A DNA stretch of 64,000 bases from Variovorax paradoxus (GCA_016806145.1 CP063166.1:5518001-5582000); one strand, 5' to 3'; counted from the stretch's first letter, positions 48,742 to 57,082 are shown. The notes: generated from the sequence alone by a model not told the origin. A program made the numbers and translations.

Positions 48742-49728
48742 AATGAAGCCCCATCGTCGCCCGCCGACGCCTCGCTGCTGCTGCTCGACAAGCACCAGGT
48801 CGACGCCCTGCTCGCTCCCGAGGACGTGCTCGAGGCCGTGCGCGAGGCCTTCGTGCTGCACAGCGCGCGCGAAGGCCGGGTGTTTCCGGTGGTGCGCGAG
48901 CCGCTGGCCACCGGCGGCGTGTTCGGCATCAAGTCGGGCGACGTGCCCGCGCAGGGGCTGCTCGGCTTCAAGGCCGCGGGCTTCTGGCCGGCCAACCGCG
49001 CGCGCGGCGGCGAGCCCCACCAGGCCACGATCCTGCTGATCGACCCGGTGACCGGCCGGCCGCAATGCCTGATCGACGGCAACGCGGTCACCACGCTGCG
49101 CACCGGCGCGGCCGGCGCGCTGGGCCTGCGCGCGCTCGCGCGGCCCGGCAGCACGCGCGCCTGCGTCTTCGGCACCGGCGTGCAGGCGCGGGTGCAGCTC
49201 GATTTCGCGCTGCGCACCCTGCCCGCGCTGGCCGAGGTGCGCTACGTGAGCGCTCGCGGCGGGCGCGACGCCGACTTCGAAGCCGCCTTCGCCGCGCGCT
49301 GCGCGATCGCGCCGGCGGCCGACCGCCACGAGGCCGTCGCCCACAGCAACGTCGTGATCACCGCCACGCCCGGCGCCGGCGCGCTGTTCGACCTCGATGC
49401 CGTGCAACCCGGCACCCATCTGAACTGCGTGGGTGCCGACACGCGCGGCAAGCGCGAACTGCCCGACGGCCTGCTGCCGCGCGTGCGCCTGGTCGTCGAC
49501 GACCGCGTGCAGGCACAACAGATCGGCGAGACCCAGTGGGCGCCCGACACCGCCGGCATCGAGCTCGGCGACCTGCTTTCGGGCCGCGCGGCCTTCGAAC
49601 GCGCCGCCGACGACATCACCGTGTTCGACATGACCGGCCTCGCGCTGCAGGACCTGACCGTGGCGCGCATGCTGCAGCGGCGCGCGGCCGCGACCGGCAC
49701 CGGCACGCGCATCGCCTGGCCCTGGTAA
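48739..49728 (+). CDS. Ornithine-cyclodeaminase-family NAD(P)-dependent reductase (iminosuccinate-reductase-like)
   Basis: 329 residues of the ornithine cyclodeaminase / mu-crystallin fold. Visible: VFPVVREPLATGGVFGIKSG, LLGFKAAGFWPANR, HQATILLIDPVTGRPQCLID, GNAVTTLRTGAAGALG, the nucleotide-binding VFGTGVQARVQLDFAL (about 140-155), NVVITATPGAG and GADTRGKRELPDG. The FPVVRE / FGIKSG / GFKAAGFWP / HQAT signature resembles iminosuccinate reductases (BhcD of the beta-hydroxyaspartate cycle) as I recall them, more than true ornithine cyclodeaminases. Alternatives are delta1-pyrroline-2-carboxylate reductase or alanine dehydrogenase. Followed by a DSD1-family gene 23 bases later. Confidence 0.8.
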   Translation: MNEAPSSPADASLLLLDKHQVDALLAPEDVLEAVREAFVLHSAREGRVFPVVREPLATGGVFGIKSGDVPAQGLLGFKAAGFWPANRARGGEPHQATILLIDPVTGRPQCLIDGNAVTTLRTGAAGALGLRALARPGSTRACVFGTGVQARVQLDFALRTLPALAEVRYVSARGGRDADFEAAFAARCAIAPAADRHEAVAHSNVVITATPGAGALFDLDAVQPGTHLNCVGADTRGKRELPDGLLPRVRLVVDDRVQAQQIGETQWAPDTAGIELGDLLSGRAAFERAADDITVFDMTGLALQDLTVARMLQRRAAATGTGTRIAWPW

Positions 49729-49751
49729 CTCCCTCCTCGTTCCTCCCCGCC

Positions 49752-50894
49752 ATGACCACCACCCCCACCCTCGCCGAACTCGACACCCCCGCCGCCCTGA
49801 TCGACCTGCCGCGCATGCAACGCAACATCGCGCGCATGCAAGCGCGCATGGACGCGCTGGGCGTGCGCTTCCGCCCGCACGTGAAGACCAGCAAGTGCAC
49901 GCCGGTCGCCCAGGCGCAGCTCGCGGCGGGCGCGCAGGGCATCACCGTCTCCACGCTCAAGGAGGCCGCGCAATTCCACGCCGACGGCATCGACGACATC
50001 CTCTATGCGGTGGGCATGGCCGCGGCCAAGCTGCCGCAGGCGCTCGCGCTGCGCCGCGCGGGCTGCCGGCTGACGATCATCACGGACAGCCTGGCCTCGG
50101 CCCGCGCCATCGCCGACTTCGGCCGCGCGCAGGGCGAGGTCTTCGAGGTGCTGATCGAGATCGACACCGACGGCCACCGTTCGGGCATCAAGCCCGGCGA
50201 GGCCGCGCTGCTCGAGGTCGGGCGCGTGCTGCACGACGGCGGCATGCGGCTCGCGGGCGTGCTCACGCATGCGGGCTCGAGCTACGAGCTCGACACGCCC
50301 GAGGCGCTCGCGGCCATGGCCGAGCAGGAACGCGCGGGCTGCGTGCAGGCCGCCGAGCGGCTGCGCGCGGCCGGCCTGCCCTGCGCGGTGGTGAGCGTGG
50401 GCTCCACGCCCACCGCGCTGTCGGCCGCGCGGCTCGACGGCGTGACCGAGGTGCGCGCCGGCGTCTACGTGTTCTTCGACCTCGTGATGCACAACATCGG
50501 CGTCTGCGCGCCCGAGGACATCGCGCTGAGCGTGCTGGCCACCGTCATCGGCCACCAGGCCGAGAAGGGCTGGGCCATCCTCGACGCCGGCTGGATGGCG
50601 ATGAGCCGCGACCGCGGCACGGCGAAGCAGAAGCACGACTTCGGCTACGGCCAGGCCTGCGACCTCGAAGGCCGCGTGATCGAAGGCTATGTGCTGAGCG
50701 GCGCGAACCAGGAGCACGGCATCCTGTCGCTCGCGGGCGGCACGGCCACGGACATCGTCGAACGCTTCCCGATCGGCACGCGGCTGCGCATCCTGCCCAA
50801 CCATGCCTGCGCGACCGGCGCCCAGTTCCCCGAATACCACGCGCTCGCGCAGGACGGCAGCCTGCGGGCCTGGCCGCGGCTGCACGGCTGGTGA
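49752..50894 (+). CDS. DSD1-family PLP enzyme (3-hydroxyaspartate dehydratase/aldolase-like)
   Basis: 380 residues from ATG 49752. Fold-type III PLP enzyme: Schiff-base Lys in FRPHVKTSKCTPVAQAQ (about 43), THAGSSYELDTPEAL, VSVGSTPTAL, EVRAGVYVFFDLVMHNIG, and the C-terminal metal site NHACATGAQF (His and Cys about 352-354). This is the D-threonine aldolase / D-serine dehydratase (DSD1) family; relatives include D-threo-3-hydroxyaspartate dehydratase from Delftia (about 380 residues, from memory) and beta-hydroxyaspartate aldolase BhcC. Coupled closely to the reductase gene, it supports a hydroxyaspartate substrate, though D-threonine or D-serine use is not excluded. Confidence 0.85.
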   Translation: MTTTPTLAELDTPAALIDLPRMQRNIARMQARMDALGVRFRPHVKTSKCTPVAQAQLAAGAQGITVSTLKEAAQFHADGIDDILYAVGMAAAKLPQALALRRAGCRLTIITDSLASARAIADFGRAQGEVFEVLIEIDTDGHRSGIKPGEAALLEVGRVLHDGGMRLAGVLTHAGSSYELDTPEALAAMAEQERAGCVQAAERLRAAGLPCAVVSVGSTPTALSAARLDGVTEVRAGVYVFFDLVMHNIGVCAPEDIALSVLATVIGHQAEKGWAILDAGWMAMSRDRGTAKQKHDFGYGQACDLEGRVIEGYVLSGANQEHGILSLAGGTATDIVERFPIGTRLRILPNHACATGAQFPEYHALAQDGSLRAWPRLHGW

Positions 50895-50900
50895 AGCGAA

Positions 50901-50921
50901 CGCCCCGCCACGCGCGGGGCG
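50901..50921. terminator. Hairpin between convergent PLP-enzyme genes
   Basis: CGCCCCGC (50901-50908) and GCGGGGCG (50914-50921), loop of five, in the 36-base gap between convergent genes. No T-run. Confidence 0.55.
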
Positions 50922-50930
50922 CCCGGTCGA

Positions 50931-52073
50931 TCAGCCGGCCGCCCCTGCGAACAGCTCGGTCATGAACTGCGTCGACTTGAGCCCCGTGCCCGTCAGCAGC
51001 ACCACCGTCTTCTCGCCCGCGCGGATCTCGCCGCGCTGTTCCAGCACCTCGATGGCGGCAGCGGCCGACGAGGAGGTCGGCTCGGCATAGAGCCCCGTCG
51101 CCGCCAGCCGCCGCACGGCTGCCGCGATCTGTTCCTCGGTCAGCGCCACCGTGCCGCCGCGCGTCTCGCGCAGCGCCTGCAGGATCTCGCGCAGCCGCAC
51201 CGGCCGCTTGATCGCCGTGCCCTCGGCGATGGTCGGCGCCACCGCGCGCTCGACCAGCGTGTCGGCACCGGCCGTGAAGCTCGCGTCGATCGGCGAGCAG
51301 TTCAGCGGCTGCGCGACGAAGATGCGCGGCAGCCGGCGGATCTGCCCGGCCGCGAGCAACTCCTGGAAGCCGATGTGGCAGCCCAGCACGTTGCTGCCCG
51401 CGCCGGCCGGGATGATCACGTTGTCGGGCGCCTCGAAGCCCAGGTCCTCCCAGAGCTCGTAGGCCAGCGTCTTCGTGCCCTGCAGGAAGAAGGGGTGCCA
51501 GTTGTGGCTGGCGTAGAAGATCTCGCTGGACTGGCGCACCGCCTCTTCTTCGGAAGCCTCGCGCGGGCCGGGCACGAGCTGCACCTCGGCGCCGAAGGCG
51601 CGGATCTGCGCCACCTTGGGCGCGGGCGTGTAGGCGGGCGCGAGCACCTTCACGCGCAGGCCCGCCGCGGCACCGGAGGCGGCGATCGCGGCGCCGCCGT
51701 TGCCCGAGCTGTCCTCGAGCACCGCGTCGACGCCGATCTGGCGCAGGAAGGACATCATCACGGCCGCGCCGCGGTCCTTGAAGCTGCAGGTGGGGTTGAA
51801 CCACTCGAGCTTGAAGAAGGGCTCGAGCCCGCCCCAGCGCTTCTGCACGAGCGGCGTGCAGCCTTCGCCCAGGCTCGCAGGCTGCTCGATCGCCACCGGC
51901 AGCGCCGCGCGGTAGCGCCACAGCGAGCGCACGCGCGTGTCGATGTCGTCGCGCGAGATGCCGGGCAGCGGCGTGATCATCATCGGGTGGCCGTCGTCGG
52001 AGCGCCAGCGGCGCTCGAGCAGGCCGTGGGTGCGGCCGGTGCGGGGGTCGATGTAGTGCGGGGTGTTCGGCAT
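50931..52073 (-). CDS. Threonine-synthase-like PLP enzyme
   Basis: 380 residues from ATG 52071-52073. Fold-type II PLP enzyme: Schiff-base Lys in FNPTCSFKDRGAAV (Lys about 99), DSSGNGGAAIAASG, PAGAGSNVLGCHIGF and the C-terminal LLTGTGLKSTQF. It resembles ThrC-like enzymes but the genuine threonine synthase of this organism is likely elsewhere (hom-thrC are not here), so this is a paralogue acting perhaps as a beta-eliminating or beta-replacing lyase. Encoded opposite the DSD1-type gene and upstream of, on the same strand after, an amino-acid-type binding protein (32 bases away). Confidence 0.82.
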   Translation of the reverse strand: MPNTPHYIDPRTGRTHGLLERRWRSDDGHPMMITPLPGISRDDIDTRVRSLWRYRAALPVAIEQPASLGEGCTPLVQKRWGGLEPFFKLEWFNPTCSFKDRGAAVMMSFLRQIGVDAVLEDSSGNGGAAIAASGAAAGLRVKVLAPAYTPAPKVAQIRAFGAEVQLVPGPREASEEEAVRQSSEIFYASHNWHPFFLQGTKTLAYELWEDLGFEAPDNVIIPAGAGSNVLGCHIGFQELLAAGQIRRLPRIFVAQPLNCSPIDASFTAGADTLVERAVAPTIAEGTAIKRPVRLREILQALRETRGGTVALTEEQIAAAVRRLAATGLYAEPTSSSAAAAIEVLEQRGEIRAGEKTVVLLTGTGLKSTQFMTELFAGAAG

Positions 52074-52105
52074 GGCTATGTTCCTTCGTTGCTTGATGAA
52101 TGGGT

Positions 52106-53014
52106 TCAGCGGGCCTGGTAGGCCTCGGAGGGGTTGTCGTTCGGTGCCGCGATCGCCTGGCGCAGCGCGGCGCTCATCGGCAGGTTCAGCGCCGCGTTGC
52201 GCGGCGGGATCGGCTGCACGAACCACTTGTCGTGGAGCTTCGCGAGCTCGCCGTCGGCCATCAGCCGGCGCAGCTGGGCATCGACCGCGGCCTTGAAGGC
52301 CGGGTCGTCGCGCCGCAGCATGATCGCGATCGGCTCCACCGCGAAGCTCTCGCCCGCGATGCGGAAGTCGCCCGGCGTGCGCGCGCTCGCGATGTTGCCC
52401 GCGAGGATGTTGTCGTCGTCGATCCAGGCGTCGGCGCGGCCGGTCTGCAGCATGAGGAAGCTGTCGCCCGTGTCCTTGCCGTAGACCTCCTGGAACTCGA
52501 CGCCGGCCGCCTTCCTGTGCAGCCGCGCGGTCTTCACCGCGCTCGAGCCCGAGGTCACGACCACCGTCCGGCCCTGCAGCTGCGCGATCGAGGCGATGCC
52601 CGACTTCGCGGCCACCGCGAGCCGCACCTCGGTGACGTAGGTGGTGAGCGCGAACGCCACCTCCTTCTGGCGCGCCGCGTTGTTGGTGGTGGTGCCGCAC
52701 TCGAGGTCGACCGTGCCGTTGCGCACCAGCGGAATGCGGTTCGACGAGGTCACGGGCTGGTAGTCGATGGCCAGCGCGGGCAGCCGCTGCGCCTCGCGCA
52801 GGCCGGCGATCACGCGTTCGCAGAGCTCGACGTGGTAGCCGGTGTAGCGGCCCGCGCCGAGCGCATAGGACAGCGGCGCGCCCGAGTCGCGCACGCCAAT
52901 CGCGATGCGGCCGCTGTCGGCGAGCTTGCGCAGGGTGTCGGCCGAGGCCGGGCCGGCACCGGCGGCCAGCAGCGAGAGGACGAGGACAGGGAACGCCAGA
53001 CGGATCTTCTTCAT
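52106..53014 (-). CDS. Amino-acid-type periplasmic substrate-binding protein (SBP_bac_3)
   Basis: 302 residues, signal peptide 1-25 (MKKIRLAFPVLVLSLLAAGA, cleavage after PASA). Mature fold: LADSGRIAIGVRDSGAPLSY, GYHVELCERVIAGL, IPLVRNGTVDLECGTTTNNA, VVVTSGSSAVKTARL, DAWIDDDNILAG: the GltI-like glutamate/aspartate binding proteins. No permease or ATPase is adjacent, so the channel must be encoded elsewhere. Its probable promoter lies under the TGTAC/GTACA repeat shared with the divergent YheO-like gene. Confidence 0.9.
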   Translation of the reverse strand: MKKIRLAFPVLVLSLLAAGAGPASADTLRKLADSGRIAIGVRDSGAPLSYALGAGRYTGYHVELCERVIAGLREAQRLPALAIDYQPVTSSNRIPLVRNGTVDLECGTTTNNAARQKEVAFALTTYVTEVRLAVAAKSGIASIAQLQGRTVVVTSGSSAVKTARLHRKAAGVEFQEVYGKDTGDSFLMLQTGRADAWIDDDNILAGNIASARTPGDFRIAGESFAVEPIAIMLRRDDPAFKAAVDAQLRRLMADGELAKLHDKWFVQPIPPRNAALNLPMSAALRQAIAAPNDNPSEAYQAR

Positions 53015-53098
53015 GGGTTTCTCCGAGCAGAGAAAGAAAGAGGGAAGTCGGCGCGCCGCCCGCGAAGGCGGCCGCCGGAGGGCACCGCGGTTCCAGAC

Positions 53099-53127
53099 AA
53101 TATATCCATTAATGTACTTTTTGTACA
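53099..53127 (-). promoter_or_regulatory. Binding-protein promoter with overlapping TGTAC-N5-GTACA operator
   Basis: On the minus strand -35 TGTACA (53122-53127) and -10 TATATT (53099-53104) with a 17-base spacer. The inverted repeat TGTAC (53113-53117), TTTTT, GTACA (53123-53127) covers the -35, so binding of a repressor there would block it. The divergent YheO-like gene is the natural candidate. Confidence 0.55.
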
Positions 53128-53179
53128 GTTTTGACGTGCGGTTTGGATGCTTCGTCCAGACCTGGATACATTCACCCAC

Positions 53180-53806
53180 ATGAAGAAGAAGTCCGACAAG
53201 CACCTGCTCGAGATGCTCGACCACATCGCCGAGGGCCTGGGCCAGACCTTCGCGCCCTTCTGCGAGGTGGTGGTGCACGACCTGCGCAATCCCGAGAACG
53301 CGATCCATGCGATCGAGAACGGCCTGAGCGGCCGGCAGGTCGGCCAGTCGGTCACCGAGCTCGGGCTCGCGCGCATCCGCGATCCCGAATTCCCGGCCGT
53401 GATCGCGAACTACGCCAATGCCTTTCCCGACGGCCGCAAGGTCAAGAGCACCTCGATCGGCATCAAGGACGAGCACGGCGAGTACGTGGCCGCGCTGTGC
53501 CTGAACGTGGACCTGACCCTGTTCCAGAGCTTCCAGAGCGCGATGTCGCAGTTCACGCGCATCGACGACAGCGAGGTGCGCGAGCACCTCGAGCCCGGCA
53601 GCGGCCAGTCGGAGCGCATCCATGCGCGCATCGACGCTTTCGCGGCCGCGCGCGCGACCACGCCGCGCTCGCTCAAGCCCGCCGACCGCAAGCAACTGGT
53701 GCAGGAGCTGAAGAAGGAAGGCTTTCTCGAGATCCGCCGCGGCGCCGAGATCGCGGCCGCGCACATGGGCGTGTCGCGCGCCACCGTCTACAGCGACGCC
53801 CGCTAG
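53180..53806 (+). CDS. YheO-like PAS / helix-turn-helix regulator
   Basis: 208 residues from ATG 53180 (another in-frame ATG at 53147; the family starts close to the later one). N-terminal PAS-like YheO domain (FAPFCEVVVHDLRNPENAIH, GRQVGQSVTELGL, TSIGIKDEHGEYVAALCLNV), C-terminal HTH of the DUF YheO/HTH_22 type (LEIRRGAEIAAAHMGVSRATVYSDAR). Related regulators respond to amino acids. Divergent from the binding-protein gene, with an inverted repeat over that gene's -35. Confidence 0.88.
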   Translation: MKKKSDKHLLEMLDHIAEGLGQTFAPFCEVVVHDLRNPENAIHAIENGLSGRQVGQSVTELGLARIRDPEFPAVIANYANAFPDGRKVKSTSIGIKDEHGEYVAALCLNVDLTLFQSFQSAMSQFTRIDDSEVREHLEPGSGQSERIHARIDAFAAARATTPRSLKPADRKQLVQELKKEGFLEIRRGAEIAAAHMGVSRATVYSDAR

Positions 53807-53819
53807 GAGCCGGCGCGGC

Positions 53820-54797
53820 CTACTGCGGCTGCAGCCCGATTTCGCGCGCCACGCGCTGCCAGCGCTCGGCCTCGGCGCGCATGAAGGCGCGCAGTTCGCC
53901 GGTGGTCGAGCCGCGCAGTTGCACGCCGAGCGCCGTCATGCGCTCCTTCACCGAGGCATGGGCCAGCGCCGCGACGGCCTCGGCGCGCAGCTTCTCGACC
54001 ACCTCGAGCGGCGTGGTGGCGGGCGCGACCAGCGCCCACCACTGGTCGATCTCCATGCCCGCGAGGCCGCTCTCGGCCAGCGCGGGCACGCCCTGCAGGC
54101 CCGGGATGTCCACGCGCTTCGCGCTCGCCACCAGCAGCGGCCGGATGCGGCGCGCGCCCACCAGGCTCGCGCCGCTGGCCAGGGTCGCGAAATGGCCGGC
54201 CACCGTGCCCGCTGCCACGTCGGTGAGCGCGGGCGCCGAGCCGCGGTACGGGACCATGTTGAAGCGGATCCCGGAGCGCTGCGCCAGCAGTTCGCCCGCG
54301 AGATGGCTCACGGTGCCCGCGCCGCTGTGCGCGATCGCGGGCGGCGAGGCGCTCGCCGCGGCCGTCTTCATGAAGCCGCGGAAGTCCTTGCTGCCCTCGT
54401 CCATGCCCGCGAACAGCACCAGCGGCGAGGTGCCGATCATGGTCACCGGCGTGAAGTCGCGCAGCAGGTCGTAGGGCAGCTTCGCGGTCACGGCCGGCGC
54501 GATGGCATGTGGCAGCTCGACGATGACCAGCGTGTAGCCGTCGGGCGGCGCCTTGGCGGCGGCGTCGGTGCCGATCTGGCCGGCCGCGCCCGGACGGTTG
54601 TCGACGATCACCGACTGGCCCAGCGTCTGGCTCATGCGCTGCGCCATGGCGCGCGCTATTGCGTCGGTGCTGCCGCCCGCGGCCCAGGGCACGACCAGCT
54701 TGACGGGCCGGTCGGGAAAGGCGCCCGCCCGGGCGGTGCCGGTGGCGCCCAGCAGGGCACCTGCCGATGAAACGGCAATGAAGGTACGTCGGCGCAT
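53820..54797 (-). CDS. Bug-family tripartite tricarboxylate receptor (periplasmic)
   Basis: 325 residues from ATG 54795-54797. Signal peptide with MRRRTFIAVSSAGALLG (Tat-like Arg run) and cleavage near ARA (about 24). Bug signature FPDRPVKLVVPWAAGGSTDA, IVDNRPGAAGQIGTDAAAKA and DGYTLVIV are intact. Bug proteins bind carboxylates or amides; the family is greatly expanded in Burkholderiales and most members lack their membrane partners nearby, as here. Downstream of, and on the same strand as, a second ThrC-like gene 44 bases away. Confidence 0.92.
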   Translation of the reverse strand: MRRRTFIAVSSAGALLGATGTARAGAFPDRPVKLVVPWAAGGSTDAIARAMAQRMSQTLGQSVIVDNRPGAAGQIGTDAAAKAPPDGYTLVIVELPHAIAPAVTAKLPYDLLRDFTPVTMIGTSPLVLFAGMDEGSKDFRGFMKTAAASASPPAIAHSGAGTVSHLAGELLAQRSGIRFNMVPYRGSAPALTDVAAGTVAGHFATLASGASLVGARRIRPLLVASAKRVDIPGLQGVPALAESGLAGMEIDQWWALVAPATTPLEVVEKLRAEAVAALAHASVKERMTALGVQLRGSTTGELRAFMRAEAERWQRVAREIGLQPQ

Positions 54798-54841
54798 CGC
54801 GTGCTCCGTGAACGAGGAAGGAAAGGGGAGAAGAACCGGTC

Positions 54842-56050
54842 TCAGACCGACGGATCGGGCCAGCTCGGATCGCAGGCGGCGCTCGCGGTGAGCATCAGCA
54901 CCACGTGCGCATCGGCCGCCACCAGGCCGTTGTCGCGCAGTTGCCGCAGCGCGCCCAGGCCAGCGGCCGCGCAGAGTTCGGCGCTCACGCCTTCGGCCGT
55001 CAGCAGCCGGCGCGCGGTGCGCGCCTCGTCGTCGTTGACCACCACCGCGCCGCCCGCGGTGGCGGTGGCGGCCTGCCATTGCAGGTAGGTGACGGTGGCG
55101 CCCGCGGTCGAGAACTGCGCCGTGTGGCCCGGGTAGCTGCCGTTGACGGCGCCGCCCGCGAGCACGCGCGACAGCCGCGGGAACGGCTCCACCAGCCACA
55201 GCCGAGGCAGCCGCGCGATGCGCCCGGCCGCCAGCAGGTCGCGAAAGCCCGCGTAGATGCCCCAGGCCAGGTCGCCGCGCGCGGTCGGCACCACGATGTG
55301 GTCGGGCAGCCCGCCCTCGGCCAGGCATTCGGCCGCGATCGGCTTGTAGCCCTCGATCGCGAGCGGCGCGCTGCCCAGCGCGGGCAGCCGGTAGTTGGTG
55401 AGCGCGAAGTAGCCCGGATGCTGCGCGCGCTCGCGCACGAAGGCCCAGCGGCCCGCGTTGTCGGAGAAGGCGTAGCGGCGCGCGCCGAGCGCGTCGAGCT
55501 GGCGCGCATAGGCGGCCGGCAGGCCTTCGTAGCCCGCGACCTCGCAGGACAGGCCCGCGGCCCAGGCATAGTGGGCCGCCGACACCGCGGCATTGCCCGA
55601 GGAGGCCAGCACCAGCGTGTGGGCGCCGGCTTCCAGCGCCTGCGCCACCCCGACCGCGGTCATGCGGTCCTTGTGCGAGCCGGTCGGGTTGACCGATTCG
55701 TCCTTGAGCGCCAGCCGCGCCACGCCCAGGCGCTGCGCCAGTTCGGGCAGCTCGCGCAGCGGCGTGTTGCCCTCGCCGAGCGTGAAGCCCGGCAGGTAGG
55801 GCATCGGCATGCCGGTCTCGGTGCCCGGCAGGTAGCTGGCGCGCAGGCCGATGTGCACGCCCATGCGGCGGCAGGCCGGGCAGCCGTCGTTGAGCGAGGA
55901 CACCGGATAGAGCGTCTCGCAGCGCAGGCACTGGAGGCCGCGCAACTGCGGGTTGCGCACCGGCCGCGCGGCATCGGCCGCGAGGGCCTCGTCCGCGGCG
56001 GTGCCGCAAGAAAGGTCGGCGGGCTGGGTATCGAGCGCGTGGAGTGTCAT
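54842..56050 (-). CDS. Threonine-synthase-like PLP enzyme with N-terminal zinc ribbon
   Basis: 402 residues. N-terminal tetracysteine, CLRCETLYPV then GCPAC (Cys 41, 44, 57, 60), like the zinc ribbon of some threonine synthases. PLP Lys in NPTGSHKDRMTAVG (Lys about 127), phosphate loop ASSGNAAVSAAHYA. The C-terminal catalytic region has PTARGDLAWGIYAG where ThrC proteins have a PTGNGG-like motif, so classical activity is uncertain. Low similarity to the ThrC-like protein at 50931-52073 apart from the fold. Divergent from a LysR gene whose start-proximal inverted repeat could control both. Confidence 0.8.
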   Translation of the reverse strand: MTLHALDTQPADLSCGTAADEALAADAARPVRNPQLRGLQCLRCETLYPVSSLNDGCPACRRMGVHIGLRASYLPGTETGMPMPYLPGFTLGEGNTPLRELPELAQRLGVARLALKDESVNPTGSHKDRMTAVGVAQALEAGAHTLVLASSGNAAVSAAHYAWAAGLSCEVAGYEGLPAAYARQLDALGARRYAFSDNAGRWAFVRERAQHPGYFALTNYRLPALGSAPLAIEGYKPIAAECLAEGGLPDHIVVPTARGDLAWGIYAGFRDLLAAGRIARLPRLWLVEPFPRLSRVLAGGAVNGSYPGHTAQFSTAGATVTYLQWQAATATAGGAVVVNDDEARTARRLLTAEGVSAELCAAAGLGALRQLRDNGLVAADAHVVLMLTASAACDPSWPDPSV

Positions 56051-56110
56051 CGCACTGGGGGGTGTGAAGGAAGTCGGTCGGGGTGGCGGGCCGAATCTTA
56101 TGCGTTCGGA

Positions 56111-56158
56111 AATAAAATCAGAAGGCCCAAAATACTCAACCGATAACGGAACTTATCG
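56111..56158. promoter_or_regulatory. LysR-type site CGATAA-N6-TTATCG with divergent promoter
   Basis: CGATAA (56141-56146) and TTATCG (56153-56158) abut the LysR ATG. On the minus strand TTGAGT (56134-56139) and TTTATT (56111-56116), 17 bases apart, form a candidate promoter for the ThrC-like gene, with the inverted repeat directly upstream of its -35. This arrangement is the classical LysR activation/autoregulation layout. Confidence 0.6.
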
Positions 56159-57079
56159 ATGCGATTTGCGGAGATCGAGACTTTCCGGGCGCTGATGCGC
56201 AGCAGCTCCACGCGCAAGGCCGCGGCGCTGCTGCATGTGACGCAGCCGGCGATCAGCCAGTCGCTCAAGCGGCTCGAGACGCAGGCGGGCATGCAGCTGT
56301 TCCAGCGCACCGGTGGACGGCTGGTGCCCACGCCCGAGGCGCGCGCGCTGTGGGTGGAGGTCGAGCGCGTGTTCATCGGCATGGACGCCATCGAGCACCG
56401 CATGCGCAGCCTGCGCGACTTCGGCACCAACCAGCTCGAGCTCAGCTGCTATCCGGCCTTCGGGCTGGGCTTCATGCCGCGCGCGCTCGAGCGCTTCAAG
56501 GCGCACCGCGGCGCGAGCGCCTGGCCGCAGGTGTCGCTGCAGGTGCTCAGTTCCAAGGACGTGCGCGACCGGGTCTCGATGGGCATCTCCGACTTCGGCC
56601 TGATGGCCGACGAGCTCTCGCTCGAGGGCCTCGAGCATTCGACCTTCGCGCATTTCCCGGGCGTGGTGGTGATGCCGCAGGGCCATGCGCTCGCGCGCTT
56701 CAAGAGCATCGAGCCCGAGCAGCTGGTGGAAGCGCCCTTCCTCGCGCTCAACCCCGAGGACCCCTCGCACCGCCGGCTCGAGGCCGCGCTGGCGCAGAAG
56801 AGCCTGGCGCTGCGCATGGTGGTGCAGACGCCCTACGCCGCCAGCGTCTGCGAGATGGCGCTGCGCGGGCTCGGCGTGGGCCTGGTCAATCCGATCACCG
56901 CGCTCGACTACGCCGAGCGCGGACTGGTGGCGCGCAAGCTGTCGGTCGACATCTCCTTCGCCTGCATCCTCGCGCTGCCGGCCGGCAAGGTGCTGTCGTC
57001 GACCGCGCGCGACTTCCTCTCGGTGATGCGCCAGCAGCTGGCCGACGACGAGAAACGCATGCAGCGCTACCTGCGCTGA
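56159..57079 (+). CDS. LysR-family transcriptional regulator
   Basis: 306 residues. N-terminal winged HTH (about 1-60): MRFAEIETFRALMRSSSTRK, AAALLHVTQPAISQSLKRLE; then the periplasmic-binding-like effector domain (about 90-295, LELSCYPAFGLGFMPRALER and VVMPQGHALARF). Start ATG 56159 has no Shine-Dalgarno and abuts an inverted repeat. Effector unknown; probable targets are the divergent ThrC-like gene and the Bug gene beyond it. Confidence 0.92.
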   Translation: MRFAEIETFRALMRSSSTRKAAALLHVTQPAISQSLKRLETQAGMQLFQRTGGRLVPTPEARALWVEVERVFIGMDAIEHRMRSLRDFGTNQLELSCYPAFGLGFMPRALERFKAHRGASAWPQVSLQVLSSKDVRDRVSMGISDFGLMADELSLEGLEHSTFAHFPGVVVMPQGHALARFKSIEPEQLVEAPFLALNPEDPSHRRLEAALAQKSLALRMVVQTPYAASVCEMALRGLGVGLVNPITALDYAERGLVARKLSVDISFACILALPAGKVLSSTARDFLSVMRQQLADDEKRMQRYLR

Positions 57080-57082
57080 GCT

